From contig JAFXVR010000006.1 in NCBI GenBank assembly GCA_017534885.1, positions 27,215-91,214 on the forward strand: 64,000 bases of DNA. The letters are read 5' to 3'. Position 1 is the first letter of the stretch. Every line of letters starts with the position of its first letter. The notes beneath the pieces are model-generated. The model did no database searches, was not told where the DNA came from, and saw only the letters and a program-made list of their open reading frames with translations. Below are positions 52,795 through 61,556 of the stretch, in pieces. The position numbers were made by a program, and so were the translations under genes. The stretch comes from Clostridia bacterium. Its GTDB lineage: Bacteria > Bacillota > Clostridia > Christensenellales > Aristaeellaceae.

Positions 52795-54464
52795 AACGCA
52801 TCGGCATAGCGGCGCTGCTGTGCCTGGGGCTTGTCCTGGCCTGCTGCGCGGCAGGCGCGGAGGCCGGAAAAAGCCCGCTGACCGGGCTCTGGACGTTTGT
52901 TCACAGCGACGGGGAAAGCAGCGGCAACTATATCGAGTTTGCGGAAACGGGCCTGTACATCGGCCAGAGCATCAGGGAGGCGGAAGGGATTCCCCCCTGG
53001 AGCCTGGTGTACGAAGTCCTGACCTGGCAGGATCTGGGCGGCGGCAGCGTCCGCATCGGCCACAAAGAGGACAGCTATACGCTGAAGGGCGACACCCTGA
53101 CCCTGACCAGCATCAGTTCTTTTTACGGCGGTCCCATCACCCAGGTGTTTCGCCGCGTCCCCGAACGGCCTGCTGTGCTGCGTACCATCCTGCGGGAAGG
53201 TGGCTTTGCCTTTTCACTGGATGAAGCCGGCTGCGCGGTCATCGAGAGGTATCTCGGCGATTCTGATCCGGCGGACAGGGAGCTGATCGTTCCGTCCAGC
53301 CTCGGCGGGCACCGGGTCACCGGCACCGAAGGCTATGCGTTTGAGGACTGCAGCAAGAATGCCGTTGTGCTTCCTGACACCCTCACATCCATCGGAGACT
53401 ACGCCTTCTGGCGCGCAAACATCACCCGGGTGGTGATCCCGGAGGGTGTGAACGCCATTGGCGCATCCGCGTTCTCCGGCAATCTGTTTGAGGAAATCAG
53501 CATCCCGGCCAGCGTCCGCGTGATCGGTGAGAGAGCCTTCGATTCCTGCCGGTGGCTGACGGAGCTGACCCTCCCGGAAGGCGTGGCCGAGATTGGAGAC
53601 TGCGCCTTTGAATCCTGTGCGCGGCTGCAGCGGGTGAGCCTTCCGGCCAGTCTGGCCAGGATTGGCGAAAACGCCTTCGCAGACTGCTCCGAGCTGACGG
53701 AAATCATCCTGCCAGCCGGACATCCGCGCTATTACACAGACGGCGGCATCCTGTACGGAGCGGAAGACCGGCGGCTGATCTGCTACCCGAGCGGTCTGGA
53801 GGCTGAAACCTTCGCGGTTCCCGATGGGATTCAGGTCATCGGCGGCGGCGCCTTTTCCGGCAACCAGCACCTGACAGCCGTTGCCATCGCCGGTTCGGTC
53901 ACGGAGATCGGGCCAAAGGCATTCTCGGACTGCAAGCATCTCCTGGAGGTTCTGATCCCGGACAGCGTGACGGCCATCGGTGAAGAAGCCTTTGCGGGAT
54001 GCTGGTCTCTGGCGGAGGTCTCAATTCCGGCCGGTGTGACGGAACTCAGCATCGGGCTGTTTGCAAGATGTGTTGAACTGACGCGGGTGACGCTCTCGGA
54101 CGGGCTGTCCGTCATCGGCCCACAGGCCTTCTGGGAATGCGACTCCCTGTGTGACGTCCGCTTCCCGGACAGCCTCACCATCATTGGCTATGATGCCTTC
54201 CGCGACTGTTATTCCCTGACGGAAGCGGTTCTGCCGGAGGGCGTGCGGTCGATCGGGTCCGGCGCTTTCAATGACTGCAAAAGCCTGACCAGCGTCAGCC
54301 TTCCGGCCAGCCTGACCGAGATCGGTTACCGTGCCTTCACCGTGTATGACCGCAAAAGCAGGGAAGAGGTACCGAATGCCAATCTTGTTCTGACCGTCCG
54401 CCCAGGCACCTATGCCGAGCAGTACTGCCGGAAGACCGGGTTCAATTATGTCTGCGCGGAGTAA
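52791..54464 (+). CDS. LRR_5 (BspA-like) lipoprotein
   Basis: 557 residues. The GTG start overlaps the hydrolase stop. A lipobox LVLAC places the lipidated Cys at 18. An N-terminal beta domain (about 25-120, TGLWTFVHSDGESSGNYIEF) is followed by a solenoid of BspA-type repeats (about 160-545, for example LTSIGDYAFWRANITRVVIP). Expected location is the outer face of the membrane. BspA-like proteins bind host or matrix components in other bacteria; the ligand here is unknown. Confidence 0.88.
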   Translation: MKRIGIAALLCLGLVLACCAAGAEAGKSPLTGLWTFVHSDGESSGNYIEFAETGLYIGQSIREAEGIPPWSLVYEVLTWQDLGGGSVRIGHKEDSYTLKGDTLTLTSISSFYGGPITQVFRRVPERPAVLRTILREGGFAFSLDEAGCAVIERYLGDSDPADRELIVPSSLGGHRVTGTEGYAFEDCSKNAVVLPDTLTSIGDYAFWRANITRVVIPEGVNAIGASAFSGNLFEEISIPASVRVIGERAFDSCRWLTELTLPEGVAEIGDCAFESCARLQRVSLPASLARIGENAFADCSELTEIILPAGHPRYYTDGGILYGAEDRRLICYPSGLEAETFAVPDGIQVIGGGAFSGNQHLTAVAIAGSVTEIGPKAFSDCKHLLEVLIPDSVTAIGEEAFAGCWSLAEVSIPAGVTELSIGLFARCVELTRVTLSDGLSVIGPQAFWECDSLCDVRFPDSLTIIGYDAFRDCYSLTEAVLPEGVRSIGSGAFNDCKSLTSVSLPASLTEIGYRAFTVYDRKSREEVPNANLVLTVRPGTYAEQYCRKTGFNYVCAE

Positions 54465-54546
54465 AGTGAAAACGGCAACGAAAACAGTCCAGCCTGCCCC
54501 CGACGCAGAGCACCCCCAAAAGCGTCCAGCAGCCCTCACCGTGCAT

Positions 54547-54578
54547 TCTTCATTCTTCAGTTTTCAGTATTCATTATT
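54547..54578. repeat. Heptanucleotide array interrupted by MITE copy A4
   Basis: ATTCTTC, ATTCTTC, AGTTTTC, AGTATTC, ATTATT are in 7-bp register up to the element. CAGTATTCATTATT repeats on the other side (54698-54711). Confidence 0.7.
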
Positions 54579-54697
54579 GATTCGGATGTCAAAAGGGCGC
54601 TTTCCTGAACCAAGCCACGACTGGTTGTGGAAGGTAGCGGAAATTACCACAACCAGTCGTGGCTCCAAGGTTGAAAGCGCCCTTTTGTCCCCCTTAC
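54579..54697. mobile_element. 119-bp palindromic MITE-like element, copy A4
   Basis: The body runs from GATTCGGATGTCAAAAGGG to CCTTTTGTCCCCCTTAC. The 14-bp sequence CAGTATTCATTATT flanks it on both sides (54565-54578 and 54698-54711). It lies between convergent genes. The remaining bases of the 54465-54813 gap show a short inverted repeat near 54723-54755 and nothing else clear. Confidence 0.88.
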
Positions 54698-54813
54698 CAG
54701 TATTCATTATTCATTACAAACGGCCGCCTCCCGCTTCATCAGCCGGAGACGGCCTTCGTTATGTCATTCAGTCTGTGCGCCTGATGCCCTTTCGGCACCG
54801 GCGGTTCTGAGGG

Positions 54814-56622
54814 TCAGCCCCCCTCCATCAGCCGCTGATACTCCTGCAGCAGCTCGCGCAGTTCGGCGTCGGTCAGGCCGGAGGGAGCGCGGTCGATGAG
54901 CGCGCCGCCCATGAACCAGCCGGCTTCCCAGAAGCAGTAGGGATACATGCCCTGGGGCACCGCGTAGGGCGCCTGGGCCGTCAGTCCCGCGTCATACCAG
55001 GAGGAATTGCCCCGGCTGCGGGCGGTGGGATTGGAGGCCAGCCAGCCCAGGATGTTCTGACGGCGGATCTGGGCCTGCTCCCCGGCCAGCCAGGCCGCCA
55101 GGGCGTGGGCGGCAGCGTCGCGGGCGTCGGTCAGCTGGGGCTTGACGCCGATCAGCTTGTAACCGCCGAAGGAGCCCAGCTGCATTCCGTTGACCGCGGG
55201 CAGTTTGGCCGCGCCCGGATGCGCCCAGAGCCGGCCGACCGTCTCGCCGTCCCAGGTGCCGGAGACCAGCGCGGCGGCGTTGGCGGCCCTTTCGGCTAAG
55301 GAGTTGTTGACGAAGGCCGGGGAGGCGGCCAGCAGCGCGGCGGCCTTCGCGGCTTTCAGCCCGGCCTCGCCGGTCACGTTCCCGTTGAAGCCGATCATCT
55401 CGTCTCCGTTCCAGCTGTAGGACAGGTCGCAGCCCGCGCCGAAGAAGAAGGAGGCAATATACCAGCCGGAAATCAGCTCCATGTGGAACTCGCGGCCCGC
55501 GGCCTCGCAGTCAGCCAGAATGGCGGCCAGGTCGCCCGGATTGGTGACCACGTCCTTGTCATAGAAGAGGAAATAGCCGTTGTCGGCGGTGATGGGATAG
55601 GCCATGAGCTTTCCGCTGACGGACGCCGCCCGGACCGCGCCCGCGTCATTGGCCCGGGCGACGGCTTCATAGGAGGGATGCACCGAGGAGAGCGCGCCTG
55701 CGGCGGTCAGCCTCGCCACCTGATCATTCACGAAGGTGAACACGTCCGCGCCGGCTTCCACGTCCGTCAGCATCTGCGTCGCCGCGTCGCCCTCGCTCAC
55801 GGCCTCCACCGTGATCTCCCAGCCCGCGTACTCGGGATGCGCCTGCTTGAACTCCGAAACCAGGTCTTCGGTCAGCGACTGCGCGGCTCCGGACGCCCAC
55901 ACCAGCAGGGAACCGGTCTCTGGCACAGGCTCGTCCCCGCCCAGGACCGTCCAGCCGATGTTCTGGATGTCCTGCTCGCCGGTGACCAGGTCCGTCACCA
56001 CGATGAACACGTTGAACTTGCCCGCGTAGCCCGGCGTGGCGGCCACCCGGGTGTCGTCGGAATAGAAATAGTTGACCGGACGGCTCTGGGCGTCATAGAT
56101 ATTGTACGCGATGCTCACCTGACCGCTCTTGCAGGCGATGGACGGCCGGGTCAGGAAAACGCTCTTCCGGTCGGGGCTGACCTCAAAGGCCGCCCGGCCG
56201 ACGGTCAGCACGTCCGCGTAGGGCCAAGAGAGGGTCTGCCAGCCGATGTCCTGCGTGTTCTGCGCGCCGTCCAAGAGGTCGGTCACCACCACAAACACGT
56301 TGAACAGCCCGCCGTAGCCCGGCGTGGCCGCCACCCGCTCCTCGTCCGAATAGAAGTAATTGACCGGGTTGGAGTTGCTGTCGTAAATGTTGTAGGCGAT
56401 GCGGTACGAGCCGCTGCCGCCGGTGATGGCCGGCTTGTTGAGGTAGATGGACTGCCGGTCGGCGCTGAGCTCCCACGCCACCTCGCTGACCGTGAGCCCT
56501 TTTTCGACCTCCTCGATCTCATCCATCAGCGCGTCCAGGCTGAGGGCTTCCTCCGCCGAGGCGGGCAGAAGGGCCGCCAGCAGGGTGATGCAGAGGAGGA
56601 GGGAGATAAGACGTTTGAACAT
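54814..56622 (-). CDS. Two VNYFYS modules fused to an extracellular solute-binding domain
   Basis: 602 residues. A signal peptide (ends ALLPASA) and a short LSLDALMDEIE helix lead into two ~75-residue modules (about 50-125 and 130-207), with IAYNIYDS, PVNYFYS and a RVAATPGYxGxFNVF stretch. Residues about 215-602 are a type 1 solute-binding protein (LLVWASGAAQSLTEDLVSEF, ITADNGYFLFYDKDVVTNPG). There is no lipobox and no permease or ATPase gene nearby, so uptake partners are unknown. The modules and the preceding helix are closely related to those at 30833. Confidence 0.87.
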   Translation of the reverse strand: MFKRLISLLLCITLLAALLPASAEEALSLDALMDEIEEVEKGLTVSEVAWELSADRQSIYLNKPAITGGSGSYRIAYNIYDSNSNPVNYFYSDEERVAATPGYGGLFNVFVVVTDLLDGAQNTQDIGWQTLSWPYADVLTVGRAAFEVSPDRKSVFLTRPSIACKSGQVSIAYNIYDAQSRPVNYFYSDDTRVAATPGYAGKFNVFIVVTDLVTGEQDIQNIGWTVLGGDEPVPETGSLLVWASGAAQSLTEDLVSEFKQAHPEYAGWEITVEAVSEGDAATQMLTDVEAGADVFTFVNDQVARLTAAGALSSVHPSYEAVARANDAGAVRAASVSGKLMAYPITADNGYFLFYDKDVVTNPGDLAAILADCEAAGREFHMELISGWYIASFFFGAGCDLSYSWNGDEMIGFNGNVTGEAGLKAAKAAALLAASPAFVNNSLAERAANAAALVSGTWDGETVGRLWAHPGAAKLPAVNGMQLGSFGGYKLIGVKPQLTDARDAAAHALAAWLAGEQAQIRRQNILGWLASNPTARSRGNSSWYDAGLTAQAPYAVPQGMYPYCFWEAGWFMGGALIDRAPSGLTDAELRELLQEYQRLMEGG

Positions 56623-56639
56623 GGGGGAGGCCTCCTTTG

Positions 56640-56722
56640 AAAGCTGTTAGCTTGGTTTGTTGTGCCGGGGGAGGAGGTTGAAGGTTGGAGGGAGGAGGTT
56701 GAAGGTTGAAATGCTTTTCTGG
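56640..56722. repeat. Heptanucleotide repeat array upstream of the solute-binding fusion
   Basis: AGCTGTTAGCT is followed after a spacer by GGTTGAAGGTTGGAGG and GGTTGAAGGTTGAA units. These are the reverse complements of the ACAGCTA and ACCTYCA heptamers seen at 25567 and 51868. Confidence 0.7.
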
Positions 56723-56794
56723 CGCGCAATGTTCCGAGCATTCGGGATCATGCCGGTGCTGATTGTCTTGCTGATTTGCGTTTTGTGCTGAAGG

Positions 56795-58180
56795 TCAGTT
56801 GGTGAGCCAGTCGTAGGTATCGGGGTATATATAGCTCAGGCCGTTGTCTTTGCAGTACTGAAGGGCGTAGCTGTCGCGGGGGACGGTGAGGGTGAGGTTG
56901 GGGCAGTCTTTGAATGCGTCTTCGCCGATGGAGGTGACGCTGTCGGGGATGGTGACGCTGGTCAGGCTGGAGCAGGAGGAAAACGCCCTGTACCCAATGG
57001 ATGTGACACTGTCGGGGATGGTGACGCTGGTCAGACTGGAGCAGGAGTAAAACGCGCCGTCCCCAATGGATGTGACACTATCGGGGATGGTGACGCTGGT
57101 CAGTCTGTAGCAGGAGTTAAATGCGCCGTCCCCAATGGATGTGACACTATCGGGGATGGTGACGCTGGTCAGACTGGAGCAGAAGGAAAACGCATGGTTC
57201 CCAATAATGGAGATACCCTTTGGTATCTCATAGGAGGCGGCTGTTTTTGTAATCGGATAGCAGATGAGGCGCTTGTCGGGTTTGCTGAAAAGAACGCCGC
57301 CAATGGTGGCAAGAAAGGGATGTTCGGGGGAGACGATGATTTGAGACAGGTTTTCGCAGGAACGGAAGGGATTAGCCCCAATGCTGGTGACGCTGTCGGG
57401 GATGGTGACGCTGGTCAGGCTGAAGCAGAAGAAAAACGCGCCGTCCCCAATGGATGTGACACTATCGGAGATGGTGACGCTGGTGAGGCTGTAGCAGGAG
57501 TAAAACGCGCCGTCCCCAATGGATGTGACACTATCGGGGATGGTGACGCTGGTCAGACTGGAGCAGGAGTAAAACGCGCTGCCTCCGATGCTTATGACGC
57601 TGTCTGGGATGGTGACGCTGGTCAGGCTGGAGCAGGAGTAAAACGCATGGTTCCCAATAATGGAGATACCCTTTGGTATCTCATAGGAGGCGGCTGTTTT
57701 TGTAATCGGATAGCAGATGAGGCGCTTGTCGGGTTTGCTGAAAAGGACACCATCAATGGTGGCAAGATAGGGGTGTTCGAGGGAGACGATGATTTGAGAC
57801 AGGTTTTTGCAGTAACGGAAGGGATTAGCCCCAATGCTTGTGACGCTGTCGGGGATGGTGACGCTGGTGAGGCTGGAGCAGGAGGAAAACGCGTATTCCC
57901 CAATGGATGTGACACTGTCGGGGATGGTGACGCTGGTCAGGCTGGAGCAGGAATCAAACGCCAAGTTTCCAATGCTCGTCACCCGATACCCATCCAGCGC
58001 GTCCGGGATGTCCAGGGATTCAGCATTTCCGCTGTAACGCGTGATCTCCGCTGTCCCATCCTCCAAAACTACATAAGTATAATCCCCGGACTCATGCTTC
58101 TCCGGTTTCTCCGCCATGGCCGTGCCCGCAATCAGGCACAGGCACAGCGCCAGCGTCAGCAGCGTCAGCCATTTCTTCAT
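56795..58180 (-). CDS. Secreted BspA-like LRR protein with near-identical repeats
   Basis: 461 residues from the ATG at 58180 (GGGGTG 7-8 nt upstream; an ATG two codons earlier is too close). The signal peptide ends AGTAMA. The body is about fifteen 23-residue repeats of the type SSLTSVTIPDSVTSIG. Two non-LRR inserts (NPFRYCKNLSQIIVSLEHPY and NPFRSCENLSQIIVSPEHPF, each followed by KRLICYPITKTAASYEIPKG) show that a block of about 450 bp was duplicated inside the gene. There is no anchor motif. The repeats are nearly identical in DNA, so copy-number variation is likely. Confidence 0.88.
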   Translation of the reverse strand: MKKWLTLLTLALCLCLIAGTAMAEKPEKHESGDYTYVVLEDGTAEITRYSGNAESLDIPDALDGYRVTSIGNLAFDSCSSLTSVTIPDSVTSIGEYAFSSCSSLTSVTIPDSVTSIGANPFRYCKNLSQIIVSLEHPYLATIDGVLFSKPDKRLICYPITKTAASYEIPKGISIIGNHAFYSCSSLTSVTIPDSVISIGGSAFYSCSSLTSVTIPDSVTSIGDGAFYSCYSLTSVTISDSVTSIGDGAFFFCFSLTSVTIPDSVTSIGANPFRSCENLSQIIVSPEHPFLATIGGVLFSKPDKRLICYPITKTAASYEIPKGISIIGNHAFSFCSSLTSVTIPDSVTSIGDGAFNSCYRLTSVTIPDSVTSIGDGAFYSCSSLTSVTIPDSVTSIGYRAFSSCSSLTSVTIPDSVTSIGEDAFKDCPNLTLTVPRDSYALQYCKDNGLSYIYPDTYDWLTN

Positions 58181-58335
58181 ACACATTCACCCCATATCTC
58201 TGCCAGCGGTGGCTTTTTGATATTGTACCAAAACCAATCCGCTTCTGTCAACCAGGGACAAAGCCCTGACAGGGCAATCGCTTACAAACGCTTACAAACC
58301 TATTCGATAAAAAGTCTTATGAAGATAGGATGGGG

Positions 58336-58444
58336 GTCTGGGGGACGGATGCGCTCGCGTGCCGCCAGTGGCGGCCTTCAGAGCGGGCACAGACGCCACG
58401 CCGAAGGAACTTTTCTTCAGAAAAGTTCCTTCCCTTCCCCCAGG
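58336..58444. repeat. Intergenic multi-hairpin element C
   Basis: Flanks CTGGGGG and CCCCCAG can pair. Inside are the perfect hairpin GAAGGAACTTTTC-TTCA-GAAAAGTTCCTTC and the motif GCCGCCAGTGGCGGC. The sequence around that motif, CGCTCTGAAGG on the reverse strand, matches the insertion in B3 at 33200, with both arms changed. It lies downstream of the GNAT gene and may end its transcript. Confidence 0.65.
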
Positions 58445-58461
58445 AACCGTAATAGATTGCC

Positions 58462-59076
58462 TTATGATTGCACCACATGCCACACCACCGCGCCTTCAAA
58501 GCCGCAGGAGCGGTACAGGGCGCAGGGGCTGCTGGGGCTGTCCAGGCGGCCGGAGACCGTGACAAAGCGGGCCTGGCCCTGCAGGCGGCGGAGCAGTTCG
58601 CAGACCAGCCAGCGGCCCAGGCCTTTGCGCCGGTGTTCCGGGGAGACCTGAATCCATTCGAGGATGCCTTCCCCGACGCGCCCGTCCAGCTCGGCGATGC
58701 CGGTGGCCGCGAGCGCTCCGGTGGGTTCCTCCGCCGCGGCTATCCACAGGCCGGGCCGGTACACGGGGTGCTCCCGGTAGGCGAGCAGCCCGGCGGCGGT
58801 CACGCCTTCCTGTTCGTAGCAGGCGTTGATGTGCTGCGCAAAGGCTTCGGCGTCAGCGGAGACGGGCGCAAAGCCCTCCGGCAGCCAGGCCTCCGGGATG
58901 GCCTCCATGCGGTGGATCAGCCGGAAATACCGCTCGTCCCGGGCGCCGGCGGGAAGCCCCGCAAAACGGTCGTCCCGCAGGATCTGGATGCCCTCGGGGA
59001 GCTTCAGCCGCTCCGCCTTCCACAGGGGCAGGGAGGAGGCCCCGCAGGGATCGGCCAGGTATTCGCTCTGATTCAT
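58462..59076 (-). CDS. GNAT-family acetyltransferase
   Basis: 204 residues. The acetyl-CoA motif A is VSPEHRRKGLGRWLVCELLR, preceded by the strand GILEWIQ and followed by YRSCGFEGAVVWHV. The start at 59076 has AGAGGAC upstream. The first ~100 residues are an N-terminal extension of the kind seen in two-lobed GNATs. The substrate is unknown. Confidence 0.88.
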   Translation of the reverse strand: MNQSEYLADPCGASSLPLWKAERLKLPEGIQILRDDRFAGLPAGARDERYFRLIHRMEAIPEAWLPEGFAPVSADAEAFAQHINACYEQEGVTAAGLLAYREHPVYRPGLWIAAAEEPTGALAATGIAELDGRVGEGILEWIQVSPEHRRKGLGRWLVCELLRRLQGQARFVTVSGRLDSPSSPCALYRSCGFEGAVVWHVVQS

Positions 59077-59158
59077 GCTGTCCTCTGTTGAAGAAAGGCC
59101 CGCAGGCCCGGGCCTTTGTTTCCCCCGAGCTTGCGGGCCGTGGTTTGGTTTTGCTGTT

Positions 59159-61165
59159 TTACGCGGCGTCAGCGGGGGCTTCTTCCGCAGCGGGCTCCTC
59201 AGCGGGAGCTTCCTCGGCGGCGGGCTCCTCAGCAGCAGGCTCCTCAGCCGCAGGCTCCTCAGCGGGAGCTTCTTCAGCCGGAGCTTCCTCAGCAACAGGC
59301 TCCTCCGCGGCAGGCTCCTCAGCCGGGGCTTCCTCGGCGGGCTTGCCGGCCTGCTTGGCCTTCAGGTCGGCCAGGATCTCGGCGGCGTCCTCATAGTCGT
59401 CGGCGGCGGTGAAAGCCTCGATGGCGGCGGTGAAGTCCTCGGGGGTGGTGCGGCCCAGGTCGATCAGCTGGTTCAGGGTAACCAGCTCCTTCTGGCCGAT
59501 CTGGTAGTAGGCCGCCTTGACAAAGTAGGCGGTGTCCAGATAGCCCTCAGACTTGGCCAGGGCTTCCAGGGCCTCCTCGGGCTTGCCTTCCTCCAGCAGC
59601 GCCTTGCCCTGCACATAGAAGGGCTCGTTGACGCGGCTCTCGGCGTCCAGGTAGCTGCCCGCGGCCACGAAGGCCTCGCTGGCGGCCTCATAATTGCCGG
59701 CGTAGATCATGGCCTCGGCCTGGCGGTAGCGCACCGCGTAGACCTGCACGGAGGAATCGCTGTAGCCGCCCAGGGCGCGGAACTGCTCCACAGCGCCGTC
59801 CCAGTCGCCCGCGGTGGCGGTGGCGGCGGCCTTGCGGTACAGGGATTCCTGGGTCATGTGCTCAGAGTCGGAATAGTTGTACAGCGCGGCAAAGGCGTCG
59901 TGGGCCTCGTCGTAGCGGCCGCCGCCCAGCAGGGCAATGGCCACGCTGTAATCGCTGGCCCAGGCCTCCCGGCGGGCGGGGGCGTCGCTGTACTCACCGG
60001 CGGCGGCGAAGTAGGCGTCGGCGGCGGCCAGGTCGTTGAGCTCGATGGCGGCCAGGGCGCGGTTGTAGGCCACTTCCGCCTGGGCTTCGGCCACGCCGGC
60101 ATAGTCGCCCAGCTCGGCGAGGATGGCCTCAGCGCCGTCCCAGTCGCCCGCGTCGATCAGCGCGCGCGCGTCGGCGAAGCGGCATTCCTTCACCCGCTCG
60201 GCGCTGTCCTGATAATTCACAGCGGCGGCGGTCTCGAAGAGGTGGCGGGCGTTCTCGGTGTTGCCCTCAGCCAGGTAGGTCTCGGCCAGAGCGTACACCT
60301 GCTGCTTCATCTTCTCGGGCTCCACGGTGTACTCTTCGTCCAGCAGGGCCAGGAAGGTGCCTTCCACCTGGGCGGTCCAGCCGGTCTCGGCCAGCAGGTC
60401 GCTGGCGGCCTTGAACTGCGCGTCCAGGCCCTGGTCGCCCAGGCTGTAGATGCGGTCCATGCTGCCGGAGTAGGCGGCGATCTGCCTGTAGATCTTCACG
60501 GCGCCGTCATAGTCGCCCTCGGCCTCGGCCTTCTGGGCGCTGTAGTACACGGCGCGGAGCTGGCTGTCGCGGAAGCCGCCCAGGGAGTTCAGGCTGCTGA
60601 TGGCCAGGTCGTACTGGCCGTTCTCCGCCAGCTGCAGGGCGCGGGCATAGGTCAGCTGCATGGGCGCATCCTCATAGTTGCCCAGCTCGCCGAAGGCTTC
60701 CACCGCGTCGCCGTAGCGCTCTTCCTTCACGGCGGTCTTGCCCTGCGTGTAAGTGGAGCTGTCGGCCTTCTCCAGCATCTCGCCGGCCTTCACGGGGCTG
60801 TCGCGGAAGTCGCCCAGGGCGGCATAGGCCGCGGCGGCCTCGGCGTAACGGCCCTTCATCTCTAAGGTCGCGGCGTCGATATAGGCCACATAGGAGGCGG
60901 CGTCCTTGAAGTCGCCCAAAGCGGCAAAGGCCTCAGCGGCGCTCTCCAGATCACCGGAGAGGAATTCCTGCCGGGCGCTCTGATACTTCTCATCCTCGGT
61001 GGGTTCGGGCACGGGGGTGGCGGTGGGCACGGCAGTGGGCGCCTGGGTCGCCACGGGGGCGGCGGTCACGTCCACCTGCGTCTGGTTGCTCGCGCAGGCG
61101 CACAGAAGCACCAGCATCGAAAGCAGCAGCGCGGACAGGAGCGCAATTCGGGTCGTTTTCCTCAT
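59159..61165 (-). CDS. TPR-repeat lipoprotein with Pro-Ala-Glu tail
   Basis: 668 residues. The ATG at 61165 has AGGAGG 8 nt upstream. The signal sequence ends VLLCAC, so the lipid-modified Cys is at about 24. A Thr/Pro/Val-rich spacer leads to at least twelve TPR/Sel1-like helical repeats of about 35-40 residues with a recurring LGDFxDA or LGGYSDS turn. The last ~60 residues are PAEEAPAEE-type low-complexity repeats. A scaffolding role at the cell surface is inferred. It has its own promoter, divergent from the reductase gene at 61557. Confidence 0.85.
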   Translation of the reverse strand: MRKTTRIALLSALLLSMLVLLCACASNQTQVDVTAAPVATQAPTAVPTATPVPEPTEDEKYQSARQEFLSGDLESAAEAFAALGDFKDAASYVAYIDAATLEMKGRYAEAAAAYAALGDFRDSPVKAGEMLEKADSSTYTQGKTAVKEERYGDAVEAFGELGNYEDAPMQLTYARALQLAENGQYDLAISSLNSLGGFRDSQLRAVYYSAQKAEAEGDYDGAVKIYRQIAAYSGSMDRIYSLGDQGLDAQFKAASDLLAETGWTAQVEGTFLALLDEEYTVEPEKMKQQVYALAETYLAEGNTENARHLFETAAAVNYQDSAERVKECRFADARALIDAGDWDGAEAILAELGDYAGVAEAQAEVAYNRALAAIELNDLAAADAYFAAAGEYSDAPARREAWASDYSVAIALLGGGRYDEAHDAFAALYNYSDSEHMTQESLYRKAAATATAGDWDGAVEQFRALGGYSDSSVQVYAVRYRQAEAMIYAGNYEAASEAFVAAGSYLDAESRVNEPFYVQGKALLEEGKPEEALEALAKSEGYLDTAYFVKAAYYQIGQKELVTLNQLIDLGRTTPEDFTAAIEAFTAADDYEDAAEILADLKAKQAGKPAEEAPAEEPAAEEPVAEEAPAEEAPAEEPAAEEPAAEEPAAEEAPAEEPAAEEAPADAA

Positions 61166-61212
61166 GTGTGATACCTCCTGATCTGTCATTGTTTATTTTG
61201 CTTCGTGGAAAC

Positions 61213-61241
61213 AGTATAGCACATAGCGCGGAAAAAGTCCA
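61213..61241 (-). promoter_or_regulatory. Promoter of the TPR lipoprotein gene
   Basis: TGGACT (61241-61236), a 17-bp spacer and TATACT (61218-61213) on the minus strand. Between this and 61434 the intergenic DNA shows only a short tandem repeat, CCTCCGACGGC (near 61396-61420). Confidence 0.65.
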
Positions 61242-61433
61242 CCACTTCATGATGAAATTCATATGAAGTTTTTGGAAAGATTGCGGACGGCGGCGCTCCG
61301 CCCCCGCGCACTTGTCCAACATATGACCATAGGGGGATAAGGGGCGGAAAGGCCGCGTATTGCGCAGTTAAGGGGGCGTTTTCCGGGTGAACGAACCTCC
61401 GACGGCAAACCTCCGACGGCCTTCAATTTCCCC

Positions 61434-61462
61434 TTGCATGTCTGTTTCTTCTGTGCTATGAT
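61434..61462 (+). promoter_or_regulatory. Promoter of the flavoprotein reductase gene
   Basis: TTGCAT (61434-61439), a 17-bp spacer and TATGAT (61457-61462), with a leader of about 90 nt. Confidence 0.8.
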
Positions 61463-61556
61463 GGAAAATGAACAATGAAGCGGACAAGATCATAAGGCAT
61501 TCCGGTACGGATCAACGCAGCGGAAAGCTGCTGAATGATTAAAGGAGGAATCGCAC

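Noticed and set aside
56795..58180. Regularly spaced repeats suggesting a CRISPR array
   Set aside because: The 69-bp period is 23 codons of LRR sequence in one open frame; there are no unique spacers and no cas genes.
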